Positions 1 to 9,040 of a stretch of 64,000 nucleotides of DNA are shown here, in pieces. The number at the start of each line of letters is the position of its first letter. Positions within the stretch are counted from its first letter, which is position 1. This DNA is from Planctomycetota bacterium (GTDB taxonomy: Bacteria; Planctomycetota; SZUA-567; H5-PLA8), in assembly GCA_027493525.1 (NCBI GenBank), contig JAOSKN010000003.1, positions 868,001-932,000 on the forward strand, written 5' to 3'. The translations under genes and the position numbers were made by a program. Below the pieces are notes generated by a model. The model had not been told where the DNA came from. It ran no database searches and saw only the letters and a list, made by a program, of their open reading frames with translations.

Positions 1-831
1 GCTCCAGGCAAAGTCATTTCGTACCAGCCTGGGCGCTCGAGCGCCTCGAAGGCTGGCCTCCAGCGCCAATTCCAGATCGGGTTCCTTCAGCGTCTCATCT
101 TCAATCAGTTTGCGCGCAAAGGCGGTCAGGAATAAGTCATAATCTGCGGCGTCGGCCAGGAGATCTCGGCCGAGCGCTCTCAATTCATCGCTCAACGCTT
201 CCTTTCGAGCCAGAGTCAGATACCGGGAATAGGCTTCATCCAGGCGCATGAGCGTCCGCGCGGATTTCAGGTCGAGTGTTCCGGTGGAAGCGCGATAGAG
301 CGCCCAGTCCAGGTCCGGGCTGAGCGGATGCCCGTGCCAGAAGACCTTGCCGTCTAGGGTCAGCATGGCGTAGCAGATCTTCTCGCGATTCTTCAGGAGC
401 TTGCCGGGAAGCCGCTCGGGGTCGGGATCGTGAAACGCCTTGCGCCAGGCCTCGAAGGTGCGCTCGCCGGAGCCGCGGCCCAGGCGATACGGCAGGGGCC
501 GGGGCTGCTGGCCCAGGAAGTTGAGAACGTTCTCGGCGGACTCTTCGCAGACGATCTCGCCGCGAATGTTCGATTGCCGGAAGGCCTGGATGGAATCAGA
601 AAGTTCCCGAATCGCCGCGCGCATGGTTTTGTGTTGAAGCGAACCGACCAGCAGATGGACGCGGATGGCGGCGCGCCCGTCCTTGGCTTGGGCTGGCTCC
701 GGGCCATACCACTCGGCGAGGTACGTTGGCGGGGCCTCCGTCCCGATCTCGGCGAATGGTTCCTGACCCCATACTTCCACGGAACCCCAGCAGACGGCGG
801 CAAGTGCTAGGATCAGCAATGGGCGGCGCAT
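1..831 (-). CDS. Secreted protein of unknown function (3' end beyond window)
   Basis: An open frame of 277 codons starts at ATG 831 and runs off the left edge, so its C-terminus is not visible. The first 22 or so residues form a typical signal peptide: MRRP, a hydrophobic core LLILALAAV, then a likely cleavage site before QEPFAEIG. The mature part begins with a Pro/Glu-rich segment, then a block with alternating hydrophobic residues (IRVHLLVGSL, GEIVCEESAENVLNFLG) that could be an alpha/beta fold such as a thioredoxin-like domain, then a charged helical region. I do not recognise the family. The signal peptide indicates a periplasmic or exported location. Upstream lies about 190 bp without an obvious gene. 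Confidence 0.6.
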   Translation of the reverse strand, partial: MRRPLLILALAAVCWGSVEVWGQEPFAEIGTEAPPTYLAEWYGPEPAQAKDGRAAIRVHLLVGSLQHKTMRAAIRELSDSIQAFRQSNIRGEIVCEESAENVLNFLGQQPRPLPYRLGRGSGERTFEAWRKAFHDPDPERLPGKLLKNREKICYAMLTLDGKVFWHGHPLSPDLDWALYRASTGTLDLKSARTLMRLDEAYSRYLTLARKEALSDELRALGRDLLADAADYDLFLTAFARKLIEDETLKEPDLELALEASLRGARAPRLVRNDFAWS

Positions 832-1020
832 GCTTTCGGGTCTCTCGGTCCTGTGACTCACGAATTGGGGCCGGCGGCTCGGGTCTTTTGAAGTAAGTAA
901 GAGAAAGCGCGGCGCGTTCGCTGTCGTCCACCGCCGGGCCGGCTTGCGGGCGGATCGCCCGCTGGGTTAACGATCGCTGCCGCCGGCGCTTTCGGGAGAG
1001 CGGCCGTCCCGGCCTTGCAC

Positions 1021-1116
1021 TTACTCCTCCTTCACAAGCAGCCCCTTCGCCAGGGCTTCCAGCTTGGCCAAAACCAGCCCCAGGGCCAGACCCGTACGCC
1101 CCGCCGTCGTTCGCAT
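1021..1116 (-). CDS. Candidate 31-residue small protein
   Basis: A short frame of 31 codons plus stop starts at ATG 1116. It is preceded by a near-perfect Shine-Dalgarno sequence (AAGGAGGAAGTGCC before the ATG), which is the main support. The peptide begins MRTTAGRTGLALGLVLAKLE and ends in LLVKEE. It could form one amphipathic or membrane-associated helix. The same frame extends upstream to 1236, but the strong ribosome site argues for the short form. No family is recognised. It lies alone between the secreted-protein gene and the SGNH esterase gene, all on the - strand. Confidence 0.35.
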   Translation of the reverse strand: MRTTAGRTGLALGLVLAKLEALAKGLLVKEE

Positions 1117-1325
1117 GGCACTTCCTCCTTCGCCTTGCCGCCCCGGCGCAATGGATCTGACCGGCGCGCCCAACAGTGACGAAGTTTTCGTCGCCGGCAT
1201 GGAGACACGGGCGAACAGCCTCCGGCGGATATGCACGACGGACGAGCCGTGGCGGCGTGAGCGGATTTTTCGTGGAAATAATGCGAGGGCAGGCGCAGCG
1301 TGCGCTTTCGATGCGGTCGGCCGAA

Positions 1326-2072
1326 CTACGGCTTCGCGCCCAGAAGCGTCTTGACCATGGTGTCGATGGCGTCCGCCCAGACCTGGTAGCCCTTCGCGCT
1401 GGGATGCAGGCCATCGGGCATGAGGTCCTTGGCGATCACGCGGTCTTTGTCGAGAAACTTGTCGCCGATGTCGAGATAAAAGACCGTCTTCTTGTCGTCG
1501 AATTTCTCGATGAGCTTGTTGACCTCGTCATTTTTCCGGCGTACTGCATGATTGGGTTCGGCGCGAGGAAAGATACCGAGCAACAGGATTTTCGCCTGCG
1601 GCTGCTTGCCCGTGATCTCCTTAATGATGGCTTCGATACCGGCGGCGACGTTTGGGGCCGAGTCGGCGGGACCGGCGTTGTTGTTGGTGCCGATCATCAC
1701 CACGAATAGTTTGGCTTTGTAGCCGTCCAGTTCGCCGTTCCTGAGCCGCCACAGCACGTTCTCCGTGCGGTCACCGGCAAGGCCGAGATTCAGTGCTTTG
1801 TACGGCTCGAAATACTTCTCCCAGATGGCCTTGCCGCCGCCTTGGCCGCGCATAAAGTCGCTGCCCTGGCGCCAGAAGTCGGTAATCGAGTCCCCTATGA
1901 AGACGAGAGTGACGTCGCCGTTCATCTTTTTGATGTCTTCGAGAAAGCGCTTGTGGTACAGAGGGTTCTTTTCGACCGGTTGGGTCGTCGCGGGTTCGCC
2001 CGCCAGCGCGAGCAGGGTGGTCAGGAAGCCGAAGGTCAGCCCTGCCAGCCATCCGCGGTTTGCCGTACTCAT
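1326..2072 (-). CDS. SGNH/GDSL-family hydrolase, PAF-acetylhydrolase-like
   Basis: This is a 248-residue protein with an N-terminal signal sequence (hydrophobic residues about 8-25). The SGNH blocks are in order: GDSIT (catalytic Ser about residue 62), LAGDRTENVLWRL (oxyanion-hole Gly), MIGTNN (oxyanion-hole Asn) and DGLHPS near the C-terminus (catalytic Asp and His). This pattern matches the platelet-activating-factor acetylhydrolase-like branch often found in PVC and Bacteroidetes genomes. It probably acts as an exported esterase that deacetylates carbohydrates or lipids, but the substrate cannot be read from sequence. I chose ATG 2072 because it places the signal peptide at the N-terminus and has AAAGG upstream. 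The longer in-frame extension to 2240 is Pro/Arg-rich and not convincing. Confidence 0.85.
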   Translation of the reverse strand: MSTANRGWLAGLTFGFLTTLLALAGEPATTQPVEKNPLYHKRFLEDIKKMNGDVTLVFIGDSITDFWRQGSDFMRGQGGGKAIWEKYFEPYKALNLGLAGDRTENVLWRLRNGELDGYKAKLFVVMIGTNNNAGPADSAPNVAAGIEAIIKEITGKQPQAKILLLGIFPRAEPNHAVRRKNDEVNKLIEKFDDKKTVFYLDIGDKFLDKDRVIAKDLMPDGLHPSAKGYQVWADAIDTMVKTLLGAKP

Positions 2073-2335
2073 GCTCTGCCTTTCGTGAGATTCCGCGATA
2101 CCAATAGGAAGGTTACCAGGATTACCGGCCACTGGCGAGGCAGGTTCCCCGTGTATGCGCGTCAAGTTGCAGGGGCGGTTAATGGCCGGGGCGTCTGGCT
2201 TTTCACTGCGGCTTCGCGGGCCGGGTTCACTCCCGCGCAACGATACATAACGTTGATTATCGGACGGTGGGGCAAAGCCGTGTTCGGCCGCGAAGTTGCC
2301 TGGGCTGCACGTTCAGCGGGTTCCGCGGCCAACGG

Positions 2336-2853
2336 TCATTTCCCAGCTTGGGATAGCAGATCGATATAGGCCGGTTCGACGAGGTCGGCGGCGACAATTC
2401 CCAATTTGGCCATGAGGTCTTCCGCGATGGCTTGGCCTTCGGCCTGAGACTGGCCGGGTTTCAGGACGACCTCCAGTTCCAGGTATTCGCCCAGGCCTTC
2501 CACGCGGTCCAGGTGTACGCGGGTCTGGCCGACCAGGATCAGGGTCCGCTCTTTGCGCACGATGCCACGCACGCCCAGCGCGGCGGCCAGAGTCTCTTGG
2601 AGTTTCCGCGGTTCGGCCGTTTGGGAGATCCGATAATGAGAAGTCTTGGGGCCGGCCTGGTCCGGGCGCTCGTAGTAGATCAATTCGCCCGAGGCCTCGT
2701 TGAATACGCGCAGCTTCAGGCGGCCTTGGGGGACTTGAAGAAGACGTCTTCCTGCCGGATCAGCCAGGCCTTCTCAGCGCTCAGGGCCTCCGCGCGGGCC
2801 TGGACCCCCGCCCGGTCGCGCAGCCGCGCTTTGATCTCGACGTTCGATGGCAT
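2336..2853 (-). CDS. CYTH-domain protein, CyaB/class IV adenylate cyclase-like (frameshifted)
   Basis: Two adjacent frames join into one CYTH protein of about 172 residues, the normal size for the CyaB group. The first frame starts at ATG 2853 (MPSNVEIKARL, carrying the family's N-terminal ExK signature) and stops at 2716 after EDVFFKSPKAA. The next frame continues with RLKLRVFNEASGELIYYERPD, and the C-terminal part contains HLDRVEGLGEYLELE, typical of CYTH. One missing G at about 2722 (AAGGCCGCC where AAGGGCCGCC is expected) explains the break. CYTH enzymes bind triphosphates with metal in a beta-barrel tunnel. Members include adenylate cyclases, thiamine triphosphatases and tripolyphosphatases, so the exact reaction is open. 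The gene is last in the glycan operon, 35 bp after the aminotransferase. Confidence 0.75.
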
Positions 2854-2888
2854 GGCGGCTCCAGACGGAGCGACGCGGTACTCACAGG

Positions 2889-4031
2889 CTACCGGCCGAG
2901 TTCGCGAGCGGCCCGGTTGCAGCAGGCGGCCACGTACGCCACGTCGTCATCGGTCATCTGCGGGTACATCGGGAGCGTGACGCAGGACGCCGCAAGCCGC
3001 TCGGTGACCTCCAGCGCGCCCTGCGGATAAGCGGCCTCCGCGTAGAACGGCTGCGTGTGCACCGGCGGATCGAAATGCACCGAGGCGCCGACGCCGGCCT
3101 CCTTCAGCGTGGCCAGGAAGCGCGTTCGGTCGAAGCCCTTGGCCTTCACGACGTACATCTGGTAGACGTGCTTGAACCCCGGGCGCTCCACCGGCAGATC
3201 GAAGAGGTTCCGGTCGAGCAGCTCGTCGTAGCGCTTCGCGTGCTTCCGGCGGGCTTCGTTCATCGCCTCGAGCTTGTCCATCTGCCTGGCGCCGAGCGCC
3301 GCGAGGACGTTGCTGAGCCGGAAGTTGTAGCCGGCATAGGTCGCCGCGCGCAGCCACGGGCGTTCCTTCTTCTCGCGCGCCAGCGTCGTCGATTCGATCC
3401 CGTGCCCGACCAGCGCCTTGACCTTCGCCGCCAGCGCCGCGTCGCGCGTGGTCAGCATCCCGCCTTCGCCGGTGGTGAGGTTCTTGGTGGGGAAGAACGA
3501 GAAGCAGCCGGTCCCCCACCCGCCCGTCTTGATCCCGTGCTGCTCGGCCCCAATGGCCTCGGCGGAATCCTCGATCAGGAGCAGCTTGTGCTTCTTGGCG
3601 AGCTGCGCGAAGCGCGCCATGTCGGCAACCTGCCCGGCGTAATGCACGACCATCAGCGCTTCGGCCGCCGGCGTGATCAGTGCCTCGGCGGCATCGGGAT
3701 CCAGGTTGCAGGTCTCGTACTCGACGTCGGCGAAGACCGGCGTGGCGCCGGCGGTGACGACGGCGTTGGCGCTCGCGACGAAGGTGAAGCTGGGCAGGAT
3801 CACCTCGCCCCGGATGCCGTTCGCGACCAGCGCCAGGAAGAGCGCGGAGGTGCAGGAGTTCATGCTCACCGCGTGCGGGACGTTCAGGAACTCGCGGAAC
3901 TTGTGCTCGAATTCGTGGTTCAGCGGCCCGTGGGCGAGCCAGCCGGACTTGAGCACCTCGGCGACGGCGTCGAGTTCTGCGGCGTCGAGGTTCGGGATGC
4001 AGAGCGGGACGCTGCGCTTGGGGTCGGGCAT
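2889..4031 (-). CDS. DegT/DnrJ/EryC1/StrS-family sugar aminotransferase
   Basis: A 380-residue PLP-dependent enzyme of the sugar-aminotransferase family, which converts keto-sugar nucleotides to amino sugars using glutamate. Visible features are the N-terminal IPNLDAAELDAVAEVL, the substrate and PLP pocket NSCTSALFLAL and LPSFTFVASANAV, the PLP-ring-binding Asp in LLIEDSAEAIG (about 155), and the Schiff-base lysine in FFPTKNLTTGEGG (Lys about 183). Its length is normal for the family. It starts 5 bp after the epimerase stop, so the two are surely co-transcribed. In this operon it probably makes the 4-amino sugar later put on a lipid carrier, analogous to ArnB, but the precise substrate is an inference. 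Confidence 0.9.
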   Translation of the reverse strand: MPDPKRSVPLCIPNLDAAELDAVAEVLKSGWLAHGPLNHEFEHKFREFLNVPHAVSMNSCTSALFLALVANGIRGEVILPSFTFVASANAVVTAGATPVFADVEYETCNLDPDAAEALITPAAEALMVVHYAGQVADMARFAQLAKKHKLLLIEDSAEAIGAEQHGIKTGGWGTGCFSFFPTKNLTTGEGGMLTTRDAALAAKVKALVGHGIESTTLAREKKERPWLRAATYAGYNFRLSNVLAALGARQMDKLEAMNEARRKHAKRYDELLDRNLFDLPVERPGFKHVYQMYVVKAKGFDRTRFLATLKEAGVGASVHFDPPVHTQPFYAEAAYPQGALEVTERLAASCVTLPMYPQMTDDDVAYVAACCNRAARELGR

Positions 4032-4036
4032 GGGCG

Positions 4037-5022
4037 TCAGCCCCGCAGCTCTTGCGGGCCGCGTTCTTTCAGGTCCGCGACGTACTTTTCGATGCCTTCC
4101 TCGATGTCCACCTTTGGCGCATAGCCGAGCAGCTTGTGGGCCTTCTCGATGGAGAGCGTGCCGCGTTCCGGGCGCGCGGCGTCCGTGGGGCGTTCTTCCA
4201 GCACGGCGGAGGGAAAATGCTTCTTCACTTCCAGGGCGAATTCGCGGACCGAGCGCGCGTTGCCGCGCGTCAGGTTGAAGGTCTGGTTCGCCGCGCCGGG
4301 TTGTTCGAGGCAGCGCGCGAGCCCGTCGGCGAGGTCGGTGACGTAGGTGAAGTCGATCTTGGAGCGCCCCCGTCGTGGAGCACCAGCGGCTTTCCGGTCA
4401 TCGCGTTCTCGATCAGGATGCCCGTCACGCGCCGGTTGGGGTCGCCGAAGCCGTAGACGGCGCTGGGGCGCACGATGACGTGCTCGAAGCCGTGCGCGGT
4501 GGAGTAGCTCTTGGTCAGGATCTCGCCGGTCAGCTTCGTCCCGCCGTAGACGTCGATCGGGTCGGTCGGGTGGGTCTCGTCGGCGATCTCGGTCTTGAAG
4601 TGCCCGTAGACGAAGCTGGAGCTGGCGAAGATGAAACGCCGGACGGTGCCGGCGGCGCGGACGCCCTCGAGGATGCTGAGCGTGCCGTCCACGTTGGTCT
4701 GGAGCGCCTCGGTGGGATAGAGGGTGGACTCCTTGGCCGAAGGCATCGCCGCCAGATGCACGACGGCGTCGGGCTTCCATTCGTGCATGAGCTGCTGGAC
4801 GCGCTTCTGCACGCGGATGTCCCCGCGCTCGACCCGCACATTGGGGCGCTTGAGCAAGTCGGCCATGCGGGTCTTGAGGAAATGCTGGTGGTGGCTGACG
4901 AAGGGCGAGATGTAATTGAGGAAGGCATCGAAGAGCAGGAGTTCGTAATCGCGGCGCGCGAGGTCCCGGGCCAGGTAGGAGCCCACGAAGCCACAGCCGC
5001 CGGTGATCAGGATCTTGCGCAT
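4037..5022 (-). CDS. NAD-dependent epimerase/dehydratase, sugar nucleotide (frameshifted)
   Basis: The extended short-chain dehydrogenase fold begins MRKILITGGCGFVGSYLA (Rossmann glycine motif). It continues with VVHLAAMPS, FASSSFVYG and the catalytic YGGTKLTGE (Tyr and Lys), then VIVRPSAVYGFGDPN. After GKPLVLHDGG the frame is lost. The rest (SKIDFTYVTDLADGL, then FNLTRGNARSVREFA and the C-terminus) lies one frame over. A single missing base in the run of five C at 4367-4371 restores a normal protein of about 328 residues. It belongs to the glycan operon, 43 bp after the GT39 gene and 5 bp before the aminotransferase gene. It probably supplies the modified NDP-sugar for that pathway. The exact reaction (epimerase, dehydratase or decarboxylase) cannot be told. 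Confidence 0.8.
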
Positions 5023-5065
5023 CGCTCGAGGCCTCGCGAACCCGCCGGGTGTTTGCCGCCGAACG

Positions 5066-6979
5066 CTACGGGATGCCTTCCACCGCGCGCGCTTCACGCG
5101 CTCCAGCCCGCCAAGCATGATAGCCCAGGCCCAGGAACGCGACGATGAACAAAATCGGGAAGACCCACTCGGCGGGGTCGACCACCTCGTCCTCGTCGCG
5201 CCGGATGCCGGGCGGCGGCTTGTACAGGGCCGGATCGGGGCGCGCGCCGTCTTTCGGCTTGACGAGGTAGTAGTCCTTGCCGCCGTAGTCGAGCCGCGCG
5301 ACGGCGGAGACGGCCTCGCGCAGCGGGGCCGAGTGGTCGCGGTCGAATTCTTTTCCGCGGACAAGGAGCAGGGACGGGACGGGCGACTCGAAGAAGAACT
5401 CCTTCATGCCGTCCCAAGGCGTGACCTCGTGGACGATCCGGTCGAGATACCAGGCGCCCTCGTTGCCGCTCCCGCCGTACCAGGCCAGGCGCGCGCCGCC
5501 GAGGTGCTCGCGGACGCCGGCGAAGAACTCGCGCTTGGGTTCGTTGCGCTCCTGAGCCGCGCGAATGGTGGCTTCCTTCACGAAACACAGTCCGGCGACG
5601 AGGAGCAGCGCGGCGAGGCTCGCCGCCCAGCGCCTTTCCCCGCGCAGCGCGCGCAGCGCGTAGGCGGCGCCGCAGCCCAGCGCCACGGCGGCCAGCGCCG
5701 CGACGGCGTACTCGCGCCCCGTCAGCGGCAGTTCGCGGCCCAGCTTCCAGTACCCGCCCGCGGCCACGGCCAGCGCGCCCAGCGGCGTCAGGACCGCGAT
5801 GAGCGCCAGGATCGCCTTCCAGCAGCGCTCCAGGCGCGGATACGTGCCGGGCGGCGCCGAGAGGAACGCCGCGTCCCAGGCCCGCGCAAGCCAGAGCGCA
5901 AAGAACGGATAGAGCGGAAGCATGTAGACGCTGCGCTTGCTCCCCACCGCGCCCATGATGAACCACGGAATCAGGAGCGCGCACGCGAGCAGCCGGCCCT
6001 CGGGGCCGATGTTCCGCGCGTTCCGGGCGCTCCACCAGAACGCCGGGAAGAAGAGCAGCGCCCAGGGCAGGAAATGCAGCGGCACGTTCTGGACGTAAAA
6101 GACGAAAGGATAGACGCGGATCCCGCTGTTGTGATCGACCTTGCCCATCGCGCGCTGGAGGTTCTCCTGCTCCAGGATCAGCCTGACCGCGTGCCATTCG
6201 CCGGTCTTCCAGAGCGCGTAGAACCAGAACATGCCCACGATCAGGGCCAGCGGCGCGCCGTACCAGACGCGCGAGCGCCAAAGCAGGCGCAGCCAGCCGC
6301 CCGAGGCGTAGCGTTTGCGCTCCCAGAGCAGGTACGCGCAGGCGGGGACGACGGCGAAGATCCCCACCAGCGGCGGCCCCTTGGCCTGGCAAGCCAGCCC
6401 GAGAAAGAGATAAAAGCCCAGCAGCGGCCAGCCGGCCGCGCGGTCTTCGCCGGCCTCGAGTTTTTGCAGCGCCACGACGAAGCAATACCAGGCGCCGGCC
6501 AGGAACGCGGTCAGCATCGGGTCGATCAGGATCTCCCGGACGATCGACTCGTAGAAGTAGGTCGAGCAGAGCGCCAGCCCCGCCAGCAGGCCCGTGCGCG
6601 AGCCGTAGAGCCTGCGCCCCAAGCCGTAGGTAAAGAGGACGCCCAGCAAGCCGAAGAAAACGGGCATGGCGCGGAAGGCCGTCGCCAGTTCAAAACCCAG
6701 CGCGCGTCCGGCGATCCCGAAGAGCGCCAGCGTCCAGTAGATCAGCACGGGCTTCTTCAGGCGCTGCTCGCCGTTGAACTTCGGCACGATCCAGTCGCTG
6801 CACCCCTCGCCGCTCCGGGCTTCAGCGAGGTCGCGCGCGGGGCAGCAGTAGCGCGGTTCGTCGGGTTTCTCGATCCGCTGGATGGAGAGGTTGCAGGCGC
6901 TGGCGAAGAGGTAGACGGCGGCCAGCGCCAGCGCGCCGGGCCACGCCGGCCGGAAATCCCGCGCGCGGAGTTCGCTCAC
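5066..6979 (-). CDS. ArnT-like GT39-family membrane glycosyltransferase
   Basis: A 637-residue integral membrane GT-C enzyme. The first periplasmic loop carries DEPRY, equivalent to the acidic catalytic site of ArnT and protein mannosyltransferases, followed by FNGEQRLKKPVLIYW, a strong ArnT-family signature. About a dozen hydrophobic helices follow, then a soluble C-terminal domain and a final membrane helix near residue 615. Such enzymes move a sugar from an undecaprenyl- or dolichyl-phosphate carrier to an acceptor outside the inner membrane, for example lipid A or protein. It starts with GTG overlapping the stop of the GT2 gene (GTGA), so translation is coupled. The substrate sugar is unknown. 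The flanking aminotransferase suggests an amino sugar. Confidence 0.88.
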   Translation of the reverse strand: MSELRARDFRPAWPGALALAAVYLFASACNLSIQRIEKPDEPRYCCPARDLAEARSGEGCSDWIVPKFNGEQRLKKPVLIYWTLALFGIAGRALGFELATAFRAMPVFFGLLGVLFTYGLGRRLYGSRTGLLAGLALCSTYFYESIVREILIDPMLTAFLAGAWYCFVVALQKLEAGEDRAAGWPLLGFYLFLGLACQAKGPPLVGIFAVVPACAYLLWERKRYASGGWLRLLWRSRVWYGAPLALIVGMFWFYALWKTGEWHAVRLILEQENLQRAMGKVDHNSGIRVYPFVFYVQNVPLHFLPWALLFFPAFWWSARNARNIGPEGRLLACALLIPWFIMGAVGSKRSVYMLPLYPFFALWLARAWDAAFLSAPPGTYPRLERCWKAILALIAVLTPLGALAVAAGGYWKLGRELPLTGREYAVAALAAVALGCGAAYALRALRGERRWAASLAALLLVAGLCFVKEATIRAAQERNEPKREFFAGVREHLGGARLAWYGGSGNEGAWYLDRIVHEVTPWDGMKEFFFESPVPSLLLVRGKEFDRDHSAPLREAVSAVARLDYGGKDYYLVKPKDGARPDPALYKPPPGIRRDEDEVVDPAEWVFPILFIVAFLGLGYHAWRAGAREARAVEGIP

Positions 6980-7749
6980 GCGCCGGCCGCCCCGGCGGGG
7001 CGGGCCGCCGCGGCCGCCTCTTTAAGATCGTAAAAGCCCGCGCGGAGGCGCTTCTTGCAGCGCAGCAGTTCGGGGACGCCGGTGAGCGCCTTGCGCAGCG
7101 CCTTGTACTTGCTCGCGCCGTGCTTCCGCGGCGCGTGCCGGGTCTCGACGTCGCCAATGCGTTTCGGGTCCAGTCCGCGCCGGACGAGAATCGGGATCAC
7201 ATAACGGTGGTCGTTCTCGAGGAGCTTCAGGCCGCGCGCGAGCTGCGCCGGAAGCGCCGTGAAATTGCTGGCCGCGTCCTTCACCGGGCAGGTCATCAGG
7301 AAGCGGATCAGGAGATTGCCGAGCCGGCTGATCGCGATGAGACCCAAGGCATGCTGCCGGCGCATGCGGATCGCGTTGGTCAGGTCCAGGCGGCCCTCGT
7401 CGAGCGGCGCGAGCAGCTTGGGAATGTCCTCGGGGAAGTTCTGCAAATCGGCGTCCATGGTCACGATGGTGTCGCCGCTCGCGTGCGCGAAGCCCGTCTG
7501 GAAGCCGCCGGTCTGGCCGCTGCGGACGGGATTGCGGACCGGGCGCAGGCGCGGGTATTTCGCGGCCAGTTCCTGGAGCAATTCGAGGCTTGGGTCCGAA
7601 GAATGATCGTCGCAGGCGAGGTGTTCCCAGTCCCTGCCGTCACGCTCGGCGCGCCACGCCTCCATCGTCGCGGCGATGCGCTCGACGAGCTCGGGAATGT
7701 TTTCCGCCTCGTTGTGGATCGGGGTGACGACCGAAACTTTGCGAATCAT
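6976..7749 (-). CDS. GT2-family glycosyltransferase, ArnC/DPM1-like
   Basis: A 257-residue GT-A enzyme. It opens with MIRKVSVVTPIHNEAENIPELV (nucleotide-binding strand), followed by CDDHSSDPS and the metal-binding MDADLQNFPEDIP. That is the pattern of polyprenyl-phosphate sugar transferases such as ArnC, DPM1 and GtrB. Unlike ArnC it lacks the two C-terminal membrane helices, so it would be a soluble or peripheral member. The ATG at 7749 overlaps the stop of the flippase-like gene (ATGA), and its stop overlaps the GTG of the GT39 gene. These couplings suggest the three products act in sequence: charge the lipid carrier, flip it, transfer the sugar. I place the function as polyprenyl-phosphate glycosyltransferase by context. 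Confidence 0.87.
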   Translation of the reverse strand: MIRKVSVVTPIHNEAENIPELVERIAATMEAWRAERDGRDWEHLACDDHSSDPSLELLQELAAKYPRLRPVRNPVRSGQTGGFQTGFAHASGDTIVTMDADLQNFPEDIPKLLAPLDEGRLDLTNAIRMRRQHALGLIAISRLGNLLIRFLMTCPVKDAASNFTALPAQLARGLKLLENDHRYVIPILVRRGLDPKRIGDVETRHAPRKHGASKYKALRKALTGVPELLRCKKRLRAGFYDLKEAAAAARPAGAAGA

Positions 7750-8792
7750 GGCCCGACCGCCGTGGCCTGGGTGTTCGAGACGCCCGGATCGAGCGCCGGC
7801 TGCCGCGAGAGCCCCGAGGCCATGTAGACCGCGCCGCCGATGAGCCCCGAGGTCATCACCACGCCGAAGTAGCCCAGCGAGAGCGCCAGTGCGCCGTCCT
7901 TGATCGCCACGTCGCTCCAGCCCGCCGCCGCGGCCTGCCCGAGCAGGACCGCGCAAAAGACGCCCTCGCGCACGCCGATGTTGTTGATCGTGACCGGGAC
8001 GAGCCCCGCCACCGCCTGGAAAGTGACCAGCGCCGCGAAGACCCAGTACGGCAACTCCATTCCCAGCCTGCGCGCCAGCAGCCAGACGCAGCCGCCCTCG
8101 GCGATCTGGTAAGCCAGCGCGAGGCCGTAGATGCCGGCAAAGCGCGGAAGGGGGACGCGGTAGGCCTGCACGCTGGCGTGAAGTTTCGCGACCTTGGCAC
8201 GGAAGGCCTCGGGGAGGCGCGCGAAGAGCAGCCGGTCCAGCGCGCGGTAGACGCGGCGGCTGAACAGGATCACGTTGACCGCCGCGAAGCCCGCCCCCAG
8301 CGCGAGAAAGACCGGCCAGAGCGGAGTCGCGATTCGCGTGCCGCGGAGCGTGATCTCGATGGACGTCGGCCAGGCCAGCGCCGCGACGAAGCCCAGGCTC
8401 AGCAACGCCGCCATGCCCAAGTCGCGGTGCAGGAAGAGCGAGGCGAACGACGCGGACTTGCTCCCGATGCGCCGGCTCATGCCGAGCATCTTGTACACGT
8501 CCCCGCCCACGTTCGTCGGGAGGCAGAGGCTGAAGAACATGCCGGAGAAGTGCAGCGGCCAGACGGCGCGGAACGGTTGCGCGTGCCCGCCCAGGCGCAA
8601 GACCCGCTGCCAGCGCAGCGCGGCCAGGGTCTGGCTCAGTACGTCGACAGCGACCGCCGCCAGCACCGCCCAGAGCGGCAGCGCGCGGAGCCGCTCCGCG
8701 ACCCCGCCAAGTTCCACCTCATGCTCGTGGAAGAGGTAGATGAGCAGCGCCGAGCCGAGCAGCAGGCGCAGCGCGAACTTCAACGCGGACAT
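7746..8792 (-). CDS. Lysylphosphatidylglycerol-synthase-TM/UPF0104-family membrane protein (putative flippase)
   Basis: A 348-residue polytopic membrane protein starting MSALKFALRLLLGSALLIYLF. Family marks include LAALRWQRVLRL, the amphipathic GMFFSLCLPTNVGGDVYKMLGMSRR and AGLVPVTINNIGVREGVF. The latter two are characteristic of the MprF N-terminal flippase and AglD-like domain. About eight helices are visible. The ATG at 8792 starts directly at the first helix. The in-frame region up to 8921 is Arg/Pro-rich and was excluded. It is the first gene of the operon that continues through GT2, GT39, epimerase, aminotransferase and CYTH. A role as translocator of the lipid-linked sugar, replacing ArnE/ArnF, is inferred from position. 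Confidence 0.85.
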   Translation of the reverse strand: MSALKFALRLLLGSALLIYLFHEHEVELGGVAERLRALPLWAVLAAVAVDVLSQTLAALRWQRVLRLGGHAQPFRAVWPLHFSGMFFSLCLPTNVGGDVYKMLGMSRRIGSKSASFASLFLHRDLGMAALLSLGFVAALAWPTSIEITLRGTRIATPLWPVFLALGAGFAAVNVILFSRRVYRALDRLLFARLPEAFRAKVAKLHASVQAYRVPLPRFAGIYGLALAYQIAEGGCVWLLARRLGMELPYWVFAALVTFQAVAGLVPVTINNIGVREGVFCAVLLGQAAAAGWSDVAIKDGALALSLGYFGVVMTSGLIGGAVYMASGLSRQPALDPGVSNTQATAVGP

Positions 8793-9040
8793 GGGGTGGA
8801 CTGAACCTCCCGAGACGACGGCGCGGCGCGGCCTTCCGGCCTGTGGCGCGCACCCCGGCCCCCCACGGGCGACTTCTCGCAGCGGCACGGCAAGTCTAAG
8901 TTCTCGCGCGCTTTGCTGCAACTGGCGCGATTCGCTGGGTTCCCTTCAAGACGCTCCTCCCAGGACGGCCTTCACGGCCGGTCGTATTAGAAGGAGGCGC
9001 GTCCGTTTGCACTCGCCGCCGCCGGCGCTACCATGCGCGC

